Assembly (NCBI RefSeq): GCF_002811955.1
Contig: NZ_NPEF01000002.1
Coordinates: forward strand, 1-46,355
DNA: 46,355 nucleotides
Direction of reading: 5' to 3'
Origin: Leptospira ellisii
GTDB lineage: Bacteria > Spirochaetota > Leptospiria > Leptospirales > Leptospiraceae
Program-made: the position numbers and the translations under genes
Shown here: positions 13,976-25,851 of the stretch, piece after piece
Numbering within the stretch: the stretch's first letter is position 1
Layout: every line of letters starts with the position of its first letter
The notes under the pieces: model-generated
The model's database searches: none
The model's input: the letters and a program-made list of their open reading frames with translations, nothing else
Told to the model about the DNA's origin: nothing

Positions 13976-14920
13976 TCAAAGTTCCCGTAAAAGACGTTTT
14001 TTAAATTCCTCGCGGTCCTTGCCCGCGGGCAACCTTCCTAAACCGGCTTTTAGGTTATCACGGAGATGGGAGAGTTTGGAAGTCGCGGGAATCGCGCAAG
14101 TGACCGCAGTATTGGAAAGTATGAATTTTAAGAACGCCTGGCCGAAACTTTCGCAATCCCATTCCCGGAAATATTCGGGAAGAGTCTTGCCCTTTACGCG
14201 ACGAAACAGCTCCCCTTCCTCAAAGGGGCGGTTGATCAGAACCGAAATCCCGTTCGATTCCGCGAAAGGCAGGATCCTATTTTCCGCCTCCCGCGTGACG
14301 ATCGAATAGGGAATCTGTAAAAATTCGATCCTTTCGCTTTTGGCGATTTTTTCCATTTCGGAAAACGCCGAGGAAACGTAATGAGTCAGACCGACGTACC
14401 GGATTCTGCCCTCCGTCTGCAGTTCACGGAGTGTTTTCAAATGAATATGAGTATCTACTAAATTATGAATTTGGAATAGATCGATTTTGTCCGTTCCGAA
14501 TTTGCGGAACGAGGAGTCTATCTGCGCCTTACCGGCCGATTCGCCGCGAATCCAGACTTTCGTGGCGTAAAAGATCCTTTTTTTATCGGCCGCCGACGAT
14601 TCGGAGGACAACAAGCCGACGATCTCCTCGGATCTTCCGTACATGGGCGACGAGTCGACCACCCCTCCTCCCGAACGGATGAATTCGCTCCATACTTCCC
14701 GGAGCGACGCCAATTCCGGCGAATCGGAGAAAACGTCCATCGTCTGCCAAGTGCCCAAACCGATCGCTGGAATTTTTTCCCCGGAACTGTGTACGGTCCT
14801 CTGCAACATTCCTGCGTTCTCCTTTCCAAAGGATTCGGAAAACGAATTCAGATATCCGCTTAGAAACGCCAAAAGCGCCGCAGAATCCCTTAAAAATCGA
14901 CCGCGCGATATTTCTTTCAT
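13976..14920 (-). CDS. Aldo/keto reductase with possible export signal
   Basis: 314 residues. The NADPH-dependent aldo/keto reductase tetrad is present: Asp and Tyr in VVDSSPMYGRSEE, Lys in YATKVW and His in LFQIHN. The strand motif IRYVGLTHY and a C-terminal nucleotide-binding segment (AIPATSKLSHLRDNL) are also visible. The first 30 residues (SRGRFLRDSAALLAFLSGYL) resemble a Tat leader (R-x-FLR plus hydrophobic segment) but have RGR instead of RR, so periplasmic export is uncertain. The hydrolase gene follows closely. The substrate is unknown. Confidence 0.9.
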   Translation of the reverse strand: MKEISRGRFLRDSAALLAFLSGYLNSFSESFGKENAGMLQRTVHSSGEKIPAIGLGTWQTMDVFSDSPELASLREVWSEFIRSGGGVVDSSPMYGRSEEIVGLLSSESSAADKKRIFYATKVWIRGESAGKAQIDSSFRKFGTDKIDLFQIHNLVDTHIHLKTLRELQTEGRIRYVGLTHYVSSAFSEMEKIAKSERIEFLQIPYSIVTREAENRILPFAESNGISVLINRPFEEGELFRRVKGKTLPEYFREWDCESFGQAFLKFILSNTAVTCAIPATSKLSHLRDNLKAGLGRLPAGKDREEFKKRLLREL

Positions 14921-14978
14921 TCCGATAACTTCGTGATAATCGATCCCATTTTACAAGGGAACGCCCGCGACCGGAAGT

Positions 14979-14997
14979 AAAAAAAGGGATCTTTCCC
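14979..14997 (-). terminator. Probable terminator after the OmpA-like lipoprotein gene
   Basis: On the minus strand GGGA-AAGA-TCCC (14997-14986) followed by seven T (14985-14979). The stem is only 4 bp, so efficiency is uncertain, but it is placed about 20 bases after the stop codon of the lipoprotein operon. Confidence 0.5.
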
Positions 14998-15018
14998 GTC
15001 TTCGATCGAAAAATGACG

Positions 15019-15909
15019 TCAATTAGACTTCCATCTATATTCCACCTTTTTAATACTCCGCTTTGAAAGCGTTTTTACTTTTCCGTCCCGTTCCAGAAAT
15101 ATCTCCGTTTCGTTTTGCTGAACGATGGTTCCGAATTCGTACGCGCCGCTCTTCATCGTGACGCGGATTAGACCGCTGCTTTCGGAATCCTCGGGATGAT
15201 CTAAGTGTTTATCGTGATCCTTCAGAAACTGGATTTCGATACGACGGTTCAACACGGAGGCGTTCTCGTCCAAAGAACGGACGATGGGACGACGCGATCC
15301 GAATCCGAGGGTATCGATCCGATCCGATCTGATTCCCCTTGAAATAAGATATTTCTTGGTCGCGGAAGCCCTTTTTTCGGAGAGGTCCTCGTTGGCGCGT
15401 TTGTCACCCGTCAAATCGGTGTGCCCCGATATCAGAATCCGGGAGAATCTGTTTTTCGACAGGTAATCCGCCAGCCCGTCCAAAACGGGAAAAGACTCGG
15501 GGCGAATCTGATCCGAATTCAACCGGAAATGGACGCCTTTTAAAACCATCGAATCGGAATGTCGGACGAAACCCGATTTCGGTTTGATACAATTCACTTC
15601 GACGCTTCTCGTGTTGAAAAGCCCGCCTACGATCACGTGGACGAAAAAATCGCCTAATCCCCGTTTGATGCTTATGTTTTCGATGCCTTCCGCGCACTCG
15701 GCGCGTTCGTGTCCGCCTTCGAAATAACCGAGGATGTAACTTTTGGAAATGTGTTTAACGTCCTCGGTGGAGTCCCCGATTCTCTGCAGTTTGGAAGGTT
15801 TAATCACCGTTTGGTGACAACCGATAAGGGAATACGAAAGATAAGCCAAAACCGATACGAAAAAACCTTTCCTTTTCGAAAGCGCTTTTTGCGGAAAACT
15901 CAATGACAT
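15019..15909 (-). CDS. Lipoprotein with Bor-like module, OmpA domain and small C-terminal beta domain
   Basis: 296 residues from the ATG at 15909, which overlaps the preceding lipoprotein gene by 10 bases; longer in-frame starts lie inside that gene. Order of parts: signal with lipobox SLIGC (about residue 31); a module at about 55-115 with the Cys/Gly pattern AECAEGIENI..HVIVGGLFNTRSVEVNC, similar to the small Bor-like lipoprotein encoded next door; an OmpA peptidoglycan-binding domain (VHFRLNSDQI, ISGHTDLTGDKRANEDLSEKRA, LGFGSRRPI, NRRIEIQF); and a final 45-residue beta-rich segment (RVTMKSGAYEFGTIV..). It probably tethers the outer membrane to peptidoglycan. Confidence 0.88.
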   Translation of the reverse strand: MSLSFPQKALSKRKGFFVSVLAYLSYSLIGCHQTVIKPSKLQRIGDSTEDVKHISKSYILGYFEGGHERAECAEGIENISIKRGLGDFFVHVIVGGLFNTRSVEVNCIKPKSGFVRHSDSMVLKGVHFRLNSDQIRPESFPVLDGLADYLSKNRFSRILISGHTDLTGDKRANEDLSEKRASATKKYLISRGIRSDRIDTLGFGSRRPIVRSLDENASVLNRRIEIQFLKDHDKHLDHPEDSESSGLIRVTMKSGAYEFGTIVQQNETEIFLERDGKVKTLSKRSIKKVEYRWKSN

Positions 15910-16235
15910 GATATTTCTATGGACCTCGGCGAATAAATTCCCAACGTAAGCTGCTCGCAAACGCCGTTCCAGAGCGTGGAATACTGGTGGATTTCCTTGA
16001 TCCCTCGGGCGGGACACAAAGACGATTCGTCGTATTCGATCTTTCGGGGAAGAAGTCCCATGAGAAAATAATTCTGTTTGAACGTGACTGTCCTTCCCTT
16101 CGTTTCGCCGACTTCTTTCGTCTTTTTAGCCTTTACGGTCGGGGCCAATTCGACCCTCGCGTGTTGACAATTCCATAAATTAATAATCATGAATATGGAT
16201 AGTAGTACGCTTTTACGCATCATGAACGAGATCAT
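15900..16235 (-). CDS. Small Bor-like lipoprotein
   Basis: 111 residues from the ATG at 16235 (MISFMMRKS), which has AGGTGA 8 bases upstream; the in-frame extension upstream overlaps the DUF1554 gene and is rejected. Signal peptide with lipobox LWNC (Cys23). The body carries the pattern NYFLMGLLPRK, SSLCPARGI and QLTLGIYSPRSIEISC, which parallels phage lambda Bor/Iss lipoproteins (FF.xG, C..G, TLGIYTP.., final Cys). Bor proteins are surface lipoproteins linked to serum resistance in E. coli; whether that holds here is inference. The upstream DUF1554 gene ends 8 bases before, and the OmpA-like gene overlaps downstream. Confidence 0.82.
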   Translation of the reverse strand: MISFMMRKSVLLSIFMIINLWNCQHARVELAPTVKAKKTKEVGETKGRTVTFKQNYFLMGLLPRKIEYDESSLCPARGIKEIHQYSTLWNGVCEQLTLGIYSPRSIEISCH

Positions 16236-16243
16236 ACGATTGG

Positions 16244-17014
16244 TCACCTTTGTACGCAGTATATATTGATCGCCTGATTGCAGGCGTAAAACCCGCCGTT
16301 GTCTATATAACCTGCGGTGACGTGCGAAACGCCGACCATAGCGAAGTTCGGATTGGGGGCGCCCACCGTCCACGAGGTACACGTACCGCCAACGCTAACG
16401 ACCCAGTTCGGCGCTATCGTTATGCCCGTATACATTGCGATCAATCCTGGATCGGGAGGGTTATCGTAATTGGCGGGCAATTCGGCGGAAGCGCTCGTAA
16501 CGCCCAATTGAAGATTGAAATTATTCAGCGAATAATAACGCGTATTAGGATAGAGAACCCAATCCACGGCCAGGGTTCTCGTCGCATTTTCATCCATTAG
16601 AAGAGCTTTATATTCGGAGCCTGTGGCCACTCCGGGAGCGTTTAATCCTTGTGCGGCCGTCTGACACGTAGCGTCCGCCCCGGCGACTCCGCCTAAATTT
16701 CCGTTCGGAACCGGTTGCATAAATATGGCGCAACCCGCGACGGATGAGGAACACGGAAGGATCTGCGGAGCCCCCGGATCATTCGGTCCGCCCGGATTTC
16801 CGTCGTTTCCCCCTTCGGAGACAAGAACCAAAGGCGCCAAGGACAAGACGGGGTCCGAACCTTTGGAATCTTCCTTCGCCAACGCGGTGATTCCAGGCCA
16901 GGCGGTGCAGGACGACAAATACGACGCGCAGAAAAAACTGCAAAAAACGAATAAGATCCTTCGCCGGAATTCATGATTCGCGCCAGGAGAAAACGATTTA
17001 AAAATAGGGATCAT
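16244..17014 (-). CDS. DUF1554 family lipoprotein
   Basis: 256 residues. Leader with lipobox LSSC near residue 36, a Gly/Pro/Asn-rich linker (NDGNPGGPNDPGAPQ, about 68-84) and a Cys-rich C-terminal DUF1554 domain: CAIFMQP..GNLGGVAGADATCQTAA, YKALLMDENATR, TCTSWTV and a final CNQAINIYCVQR. DUF1554 is found almost only in leptospiral exported proteins and resembles a C-type-lectin-like fold. It is likely on the cell surface; the ligand is unknown. First gene of a three-lipoprotein run (DUF1554, Bor-like, OmpA/Bor-like), with an AT-rich promoter-like region upstream. Confidence 0.9.
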   Translation of the reverse strand: MIPIFKSFSPGANHEFRRRILFVFCSFFCASYLSSCTAWPGITALAKEDSKGSDPVLSLAPLVLVSEGGNDGNPGGPNDPGAPQILPCSSSVAGCAIFMQPVPNGNLGGVAGADATCQTAAQGLNAPGVATGSEYKALLMDENATRTLAVDWVLYPNTRYYSLNNFNLQLGVTSASAELPANYDNPPDPGLIAMYTGITIAPNWVVSVGGTCTSWTVGAPNPNFAMVGVSHVTAGYIDNGGFYACNQAINIYCVQR

Positions 17015-17116
17015 TTCGATTAACCGGAAAAGTTGGAGTTCCTCAATAAGGACTAACGTTTCAGACCCGAGGTTTAACCGGAATTTAGGAAATTTTTTAT
17101 ATCCCTATACTATGAA

Positions 17117-17139
17117 ATTATAATACCGAATCAATTGTT

Positions 17140-17143
<4 letters not shown>
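17117..17143 (-). promoter_or_regulatory. Possible sigma70 promoter for the DUF1554 lipoprotein run
   Basis: On the minus strand TTGAAA (17143-17138) and a perfect TATAAT (17122-17117) are separated by 15 bases, which is shorter than ideal. The -35 element overlaps the polA stop codon. The surrounding 60 bases are clearly AT-rich compared with the window. Confidence 0.4.
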
Positions 17144-19886
<2,743 letters not shown>

Positions 19887-19890
<4 letters not shown>

Positions 19891-21020
19891 TCTTTTTCTC
19901 CGAAAAGTTCTTCACCCAAAAAGGAATAATATGCCAGTTCCGTTTTTCGGATCGTGTTTTTAATAGAGAACCGCTTGACGGCTTCCTTGTTGAAATTCCC
20001 GAACGTCTTCCGAAGTTTAGCATCATCAATTAGAATTTCATAATATTTCGAAAGAGTTTCCGCGTCGCCGACTTCCGCCAAAAAAGCCCCGCCTTCGTGC
20101 GTCAGCATCTCGCCGATTCCTCCGCCCTTGGTCGCCACCGCGGGAAGTCCCGCCGCCATCGCGTCGAGAACGGAAGTTCCCAGACCTTCCTCCTTGGAGG
20201 TGAGCGTAAAAATATCGAAAACGGAAAGGATATCGGGAACGTCTTCGCGATATCCGGTGAAGACCACCTTATCGGAGATTCCCAGCGTTACGGACAACTC
20301 CTCCAGTTCCTTACGGAGTTCGCCTTCGCCCAGCACGAGTAGTTTGAAATTTTTGGAAGGGTCCACGAAAGAAAGCGCCTTCAGTAAAGTTTTTTGATCC
20401 TTATGATCCACGAGGGCCGCGACGTTTCCGATCACGATCGTATCTTTTTTGATCGAGAATTCCTTTTTATACCGGGCCGGATCGGGCAATTTTTTGACGA
20501 AGGAGAAATCGATTCCGCTGTGGACGGTGACGGTTTTGGCGGGATCGACTCCGTCCCGAAGAAGGATTTCCCGGATCTTATTCGAAACCGTCAAAAAGAG
20601 GTCGTTGCGTTTGGATTTATATTTCCAGATCGAAAATAAATTCTTGCGAATGCTGAAGTCCACCCGTCTGGAAACGACGAGTTTGATTTGCGGAAGTTTG
20701 GATTTTGCGAATAGGGCCAAAGTATGCGCCTTCGCCGTGTGTGTGTGGATCAACCGGATCTTTTTTTCCTGAACGATCGAACGGATCGCCTTCACCGAAG
20801 CGAGATCCCATTCCCCCCGCATATCCAAAGCGTAAAATGGAAGGTTACGGTCGGAACACCGTCTCTCTAAAGCGGAGCCGGGTTTGCCGAGAATGAGTTG
20901 AGGAATCTTTTTTTTCTTTAAACCTTCCGCCAAAAGAAGAAGCTGTCGCTCTCCCCCTCTCCAACCGGTTTCGGTGTCTATATGCAAAATCACCCGCTCA
21001 GTTTTCAGTTGAAGGTCCAT
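19887..21020 (-). CDS. Glycosyltransferase, GT4/group 1 (GT-B fold)
   Basis: 377 residues. N-terminal acceptor domain with [16 protein letters not shown] (Gly-rich loop), [11 protein letters not shown] and [11 protein letters not shown]-terminal donor domain with [28 protein letters not shown] and [22 protein letters not shown]. The usual E-x7-E of retaining GT4 enzymes appears here as E-x7-D. Likely transfers a sugar from a nucleotide donor in LPS or glycolipid synthesis; donor and acceptor are unknown. Divergent from the amidotransferase gene at 21120 and overlapping polA by 4 bases. Confidence 0.9.
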
Positions 21021-21119
21021 TTCTGCAAGGAATCCTTGAAAAAATCGCTGGACAGATCCAATCTGCTTTCACGAAAATAATTCCAATATATTGAATAAAT
21101 TTTTGACAAGGAAACAAAA

Positions 21120-21896
21120 ATGTGTGAACTCCTAGGGATGAGCGCCAATGTCCCGACCGACATTTGCTTCAGCCTAACCGGCCTAGTCCAAAGGGGCGGC
21201 AAAACCGGTCCGCACAAAGACGGCTGGGGAATCGGATTTTATGAAGGCAAGGGACTTCGCATCTTTCACGATCCGGAACCGGGGGTAGAATCGAAAATCG
21301 CCGAATTCGTCCGAAAACTTCCGATCAAGAGCGAAATCGTAATCAGTCATATCCGCAAAGCGAATCGCGGCAAAGTGGAGTTAAAGAACACACATCCCTT
21401 TGTCCGGGAAGTTTGGGGTACGTACTGGACGTTCGCGCACAACGGCCAATTCAAAAAAATCAAATCGGAATCTCTGGGAGAATTTCTCCCGGTCGGAACT
21501 ACGGACTCGGAATACGCGTTCTGCTGGCTGCTCGGCAAACTCAAAAAAAAATTTCCTCATCCACCCCATCGGGACCGGGAACTTTTCCAAACCGTCGGAA
21601 CGTATCTGCGGGAACTCCATCGAAAAGGGGTTTCCAATATTCTTTTAAGCGATTCCAAAAATCTTTACGCGTTCTGCTCCACCAAACTTTCCTGGATTAC
21701 GAGACAATCTCCTTTCGGCAAAGCCCGGCTCGTCGACGCGGACCTCGCCGTCGACTTCCGCAAAGTAACGACACCGGGTGATAAGGTGACCGTAATCGCG
21801 ACCCAACCGTTGACTTCCGACGAGGAATGGAATCGTTTTCAACCCGGACAATTTCAGGTTTGGAGAAAGGGAAGAATCGTATTCTCCGATCGGTAA
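21120..21896 (+). CDS. Class II glutamine amidotransferase-like protein (YafJ type)
   Basis: 258 residues, close to E. coli YafJ in length. Cys2 is the expected N-terminal nucleophile ([10 protein letters not shown]). Further signatures are [31 protein letters not shown] and GTTDSEYAF, all of the stand-alone Gn_AT_II domain. AAGGAAA lies 5-8 bases before the ATG. No synthetase domain is attached, so the ammonia acceptor must be another protein, or the protein acts as an amidase as its EgtC relatives do. The MDR/SAHH-like operon begins 78 bases downstream on the same strand; a functional link is possible but not shown. Confidence 0.9.
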   Translation: MCELLGMSANVPTDICFSLTGLVQRGGKTGPHKDGWGIGFYEGKGLRIFHDPEPGVESKIAEFVRKLPIKSEIVISHIRKANRGKVELKNTHPFVREVWGTYWTFAHNGQFKKIKSESLGEFLPVGTTDSEYAFCWLLGKLKKKFPHPPHRDRELFQTVGTYLRELHRKGVSNILLSDSKNLYAFCSTKLSWITRQSPFGKARLVDADLAVDFRKVTTPGDKVTVIATQPLTSDEEWNRFQPGQFQVWRKGRIVFSDR

Positions 21897-21974
21897 GAAG
21901 GGTTTGTCGGAATTCCAGCAAGTTCTACACTGACCGTAATTCTTAAATCCATTGTCTAAATCAAAGGCGAACGT

Positions 21975-23396
21975 ATGAAAATCCAATTTGCGGCCATGGA
22001 CTATCGCTCCGACGATTCGTTCGAAAAGGCGGAGTATCAATTCGAGGGAAGTTTGGAAACCGGCTGGGATATCTCCAGAAACGGAAAGGAATACCTACAT
22101 TTGGGTCCCGGATACAAACTTCTAAAATCCAAACTCTGCGGAGTTTGTTCCACGGATTTATCCCGCCGTTTTTTGCCGTTTCCGCTTCCGCAGGTGATCG
22201 GTCACGAGGTGATCGCGGAAGACGCGGAACCGACCGGCGGAATCAAACAAACCTACGTGGTCGAAATCAACGATACGTTCGAAGCGCGCGGTCAAAAACC
22301 CGCGGATGAATTCTGCGAAGAAGGAATTCCTACACACAGTCCGGAACGGAAAGTGCTCGGAATCGACAGACTGCCCGGCGGATTCGGTCCTTATATTTTG
22401 GCTCCGCAGAATGCGGCGATACCGTATTCCGGACTTCCGGATAAAACCGCCGTTTTGATCGAACCGTTCGCCGCTTCCCTACAGGCGGTCGTCGCTTCTC
22501 CGCCGAAACCCGGAGATCAGGTCGCCGTTTTGGGTCCGAGGCGATTGGGAAGCCTCGTCATCGCAGCGTTAGCCGCTTATCGGGCTTCCTCGAAAATAGA
22601 CTTCAAAATTTTCGCGCTCGCGAGACACGATCACCTTCTGCGACTTGCCCTCAATCTGGGAGCTGACGAGAGCGTCGATCTGAGAAAACAAAACGCGGAA
22701 TCCTTGGCGGGCCGCTTTTCGATCGTCTACGACACGACGAGCACCGTTTCCGGATTCGAAAGCGCATTAAAACTTTCTAATAGAGAACTTCATTTAAAGA
22801 CGACCAACGGACAGGAGGTTTCGGGGGTCAAAAAACTCACCGAATTGGTCGTGGACGAAATGTCTTTGATGAAATTCGACGAACAAAACCTCCGTTATCA
22901 TTGGGAAAAGGAGAATCGGACCAACCGCACCGTCTACGTGGCTCCGAGCGTCGGAAAAGTGACCCTTCCGGAAGGATTCAAAGCATATTATGGAAGCATA
23001 ATGGATGCGGAGGCGATTCTCTCCTCCCCCGAATTCCGGGGACACGTTCCGCGTTTCGACCTTGGAATCGCAGGAACCGCAGAGGAGATCGATCTCCTGA
23101 TACGCCCCAATCCGTCCCACGAAAATTCCCTGATCCGTCCTAGAAGCGCGATCCTTTTTAAAGGAGAATCCTCGGGGAATAGTTTATTAGAATTTTTGAA
23201 TTCTGGAAGATCGGTCCATACGTCCCGTTGCGGCGACTTTCATCTCGCGATCAAACTCCTTCAGGAGAATCGAACCGTCACCGCCGCCCTCGAGAAAAAC
23301 ATGGTGACACATTCCTATTCCCCGGAAAATCTTCCGGAAGCCTTCGAAAAGGCGCATACTCCGGAAGCGGTCAAAGTAGTGATAAAACATGCCTAG
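21975..23396 (+). CDS. Zinc-type MDR (alcohol/threonine dehydrogenase-like) oxidoreductase with C-terminal insertion
   Basis: 473 residues, about 120 more than usual. N-terminal GroES-like domain with the catalytic-zinc segment LCGVCSTDL (Cys55) and GHE (77-79), and AVLIEPFAASLQAV around 159-172. The structural-zinc four-Cys lobe is absent, as in the MDR-like group of cd08242 type. The Rossmann loop is VAVLGPRRLGSLV (183-195), a degenerate GxGxxG. The C-terminal end resumes the family pattern (RCGDFHLAIKLL..PENLPEAFEKAHTPEAVKVVIKH), but an extra block of roughly 100 residues (about 300-400) is inserted before it. AAGGCGAACGT precedes the ATG. It overlaps the next gene by 8 bases. Confidence 0.85.
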   Translation: MKIQFAAMDYRSDDSFEKAEYQFEGSLETGWDISRNGKEYLHLGPGYKLLKSKLCGVCSTDLSRRFLPFPLPQVIGHEVIAEDAEPTGGIKQTYVVEINDTFEARGQKPADEFCEEGIPTHSPERKVLGIDRLPGGFGPYILAPQNAAIPYSGLPDKTAVLIEPFAASLQAVVASPPKPGDQVAVLGPRRLGSLVIAALAAYRASSKIDFKIFALARHDHLLRLALNLGADESVDLRKQNAESLAGRFSIVYDTTSTVSGFESALKLSNRELHLKTTNGQEVSGVKKLTELVVDEMSLMKFDEQNLRYHWEKENRTNRTVYVAPSVGKVTLPEGFKAYYGSIMDAEAILSSPEFRGHVPRFDLGIAGTAEEIDLLIRPNPSHENSLIRPRSAILFKGESSGNSLLEFLNSGRSVHTSRCGDFHLAIKLLQENRTVTAALEKNMVTHSYSPENLPEAFEKAHTPEAVKVVIKHA

Positions 23397-25851
23397 GACC
23401 GGAAAACTTAGGGAAGTCGAAACTTCACTCGGATCCGTCCTTACCGAAAAAGAGGACGGGATCTGGGAATTGGATCTGCAGTCGTTGCGGATTTTCACCG
23501 GTCTTTCCATTCTATCCCGAACCCTCGGAGAGGAAGTCTTCGAACAGGTTCAAAACGGAGTCGGCGACGTAACGATCTTTTACAAAATCAATCCGAACAT
23601 CAACAGGGAACTTTTGGATATGCACATCGGGTATATTCAAATTTATGCACGCGCCGGAGTATTGAAGGACGTGTTGTTATTTAAAGAGGAATTTCAGGAC
23701 CACCTTAGGACCGTTTTCGGAACGTTCCAAAGACAGGTTTGGGCCAAAAAGATCCATCCCGAATTTTACGGAGAAGACCCGAAAACCTCCGGCATCTTCG
23801 CGCTCGTATTTCCGTTTCATCATGCGAGCCCGAACGAAAACATAGATTATCAATTCATTCTCGAACGTGTACCGAATCAAAGGGAAACCGGTGAATTTTT
23901 CTTCCGTCTGACGGTGGAGAATTTCGATCGGGCCAACATAGACCTAACCGCGGTGCCTCACGAAATCGTCGACGATATCGGTTCGAGGATATTCATCGCC
24001 GGAAGTACGAAAATCGCGGAGGCGATCAACAACGGAATTCTCAGCGCGGCTCAAAGGGGAGAACGCTCTTACGTCGAGGAAAACCGATCCTTTTCCAGGG
24101 TTTTCGAACAGATCGAAAAAACACCGCTCGGAAAACTGGATCAGATCAGCCTCTTTTGGGACAAACCCTTTTCGGAATCGATCGTAAAAACCGATCCTTC
24201 CGAGGCGCTTCCGTTATTTAAAAAGATTTTTCTAATATTAGAGGATCATGAAATAACGAGACACTTAAAGGAGGGCCTCACCGTAAAGGTCCGGCTAAAC
24301 GAAAAACACTGCGTTTACATCGATCTTTCCAGGCTCGATCGGGTTTTGAATTTCAGCTTCAACGCAAAACGGACCACTCTCGATATGAACCACTATCTGA
24401 GGCGGATGCCCATCCTCGAAAAAATCGCGAACCAGGAGAATCATTCGCTCAGTTTTTCCGGATTCAACGTTTTCCTAATACATCACATCACTTCCGAAAT
24501 CGTGGCGTTGATAGAGACGTTCCGCCGTTTAGGGTGCGGACAACTTACCGTAGCGTTCGTAAAATACGGAGGCGTCGTCCCTCCCGCGTATCTGGACGTA
24601 TTATTGGACGTGCCGACGGATCGCTTTTTTATGTCGGGATTACAATTGAAGGTGGGACCTAAAAATAAGATCTACTATTCCGTATCCCCGATCTACAGTG
24701 AAACCTCCGGATTAAAATCCTTATACGATCGACTGGAGGAGGAAAAACTCGGATTTTTCGACGCGATGAAACTGCTTTCGGGAAATTTATTTTTGAAAGG
24801 TCTTTTGGAATCGTACCGCAAAAAGGAAAAGACGATCCTCGTGGAAGACGGAGGTTACGTGGCGCCTTTTTTTAACGAATTCGCCCTTTCCGGAAAAAGC
24901 CTCCCGTCGGTTTGCGGAGAATACTCCATAAACGGAAACGTTCCCGACGTCCCCTTCTCCAAATTCCTATCGGAAACGTTAGTCGGAACCGTTGAACACA
25001 CTAGAAACGGGTACGACCGACTCAATTCGGTCCTGGATAAGAAAGGCGGACTTTTCCTTCCTTCATATTCGATCGCCATCTCCGATCAAAAAGTGAGGGA
25101 GGAATCGAAGGAAGTCGCCTATTCCATTCTCAACGCGATCGAGGCGATTTTGAACGGACAGGGAATGATCCTCTCCTCCAGAAAGCTCCTCGTCCTCGGA
25201 GCCAAGGGAAACATCGGAACCTTTCTTTGCAAATATCTCGAATCCAGACTTCACGAAACGGATCCTGGTCCGATCCGAGTGGATCTCAAAGTTTCGGAAC
25301 CGGGCGGCCTGCAGTATGCGACGATGGACGAAATTCCCAAGGATGAATTTTATTCCAGAGATCTTATCTTAGGCGTAATCGGAACCTCTATATTAAAAAA
25401 ATCTCATATTGAAGATTTAGTGATCAACGGAAGCAAATCCAAGGTGCTGATCGCATCCGGTTCAACTAAGACGGCCGAATACACGGATCTTATCGATTGG
25501 CTGAACGAGCTTTCCTTTTCGGAGGACAAAAAAATCGGAGGTTTTCCCGCCAAGTTGGAATTCGATCGGATTTTGGATCCCCAATCCGGAATCGACCAGG
25601 GAGGAAAAGTGACCTTCTTCGTGGAAAAGGACGACCGGGAAATCGAAAAGACCTTCTTTTTGTTAAGCGACTTAAGCCCGATCAATTTTTTATTTTACGG
25701 AGTTCCGACCGAGGGTATGGACGCGATCATAGGACAACTCGCCTCCTGCGCGTTGGGAATCGCGGATCAATCCGGAAAGGGAAAACTCCCCGGACCGGGT
25801 TTGTATGCGGTCGATCGTCAAATCGACGCCTGGGGAAATCCGCTGCGATGA
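23389..25851 (+). CDS. Divergent S-adenosylhomocysteine hydrolase-like protein with long N-terminal extension
   Basis: 820 residues. From about residue 340 the protein follows the SAHH plan: MPILEKIA..LSFSGFNVFLIHHITSEIVALIETFRRLG (SAHH: MPxL, LHMTxxTAVLIETL), VEDGGY (485-490; SAHH DDGG), TVEHTRNGYDRL, NAD-binding LVLGAKGNIGTFL (601-613), then GTSILKKSHIEDL and SGSTKTAEY. The SAHH catalytic Lys/Asp segment (NDSxxKxxFDN) is replaced by SYSIAISDQKVREESKE, so classical AdoHcy hydrolysis is doubtful. Residues 1-330 match nothing I recognise. It overlaps the MDR gene (8 bases) and the lipoprotein gene downstream (4 bases). Probably an NAD-binding enzyme with an unknown substrate. Confidence 0.8.
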   Translation: MPRTGKLREVETSLGSVLTEKEDGIWELDLQSLRIFTGLSILSRTLGEEVFEQVQNGVGDVTIFYKINPNINRELLDMHIGYIQIYARAGVLKDVLLFKEEFQDHLRTVFGTFQRQVWAKKIHPEFYGEDPKTSGIFALVFPFHHASPNENIDYQFILERVPNQRETGEFFFRLTVENFDRANIDLTAVPHEIVDDIGSRIFIAGSTKIAEAINNGILSAAQRGERSYVEENRSFSRVFEQIEKTPLGKLDQISLFWDKPFSESIVKTDPSEALPLFKKIFLILEDHEITRHLKEGLTVKVRLNEKHCVYIDLSRLDRVLNFSFNAKRTTLDMNHYLRRMPILEKIANQENHSLSFSGFNVFLIHHITSEIVALIETFRRLGCGQLTVAFVKYGGVVPPAYLDVLLDVPTDRFFMSGLQLKVGPKNKIYYSVSPIYSETSGLKSLYDRLEEEKLGFFDAMKLLSGNLFLKGLLESYRKKEKTILVEDGGYVAPFFNEFALSGKSLPSVCGEYSINGNVPDVPFSKFLSETLVGTVEHTRNGYDRLNSVLDKKGGLFLPSYSIAISDQKVREESKEVAYSILNAIEAILNGQGMILSSRKLLVLGAKGNIGTFLCKYLESRLHETDPGPIRVDLKVSEPGGLQYATMDEIPKDEFYSRDLILGVIGTSILKKSHIEDLVINGSKSKVLIASGSTKTAEYTDLIDWLNELSFSEDKKIGGFPAKLEFDRILDPQSGIDQGGKVTFFVEKDDREIEKTFFLLSDLSPINFLFYGVPTEGMDAIIGQLASCALGIADQSGKGKLPGPGLYAVDRQIDAWGNPLR

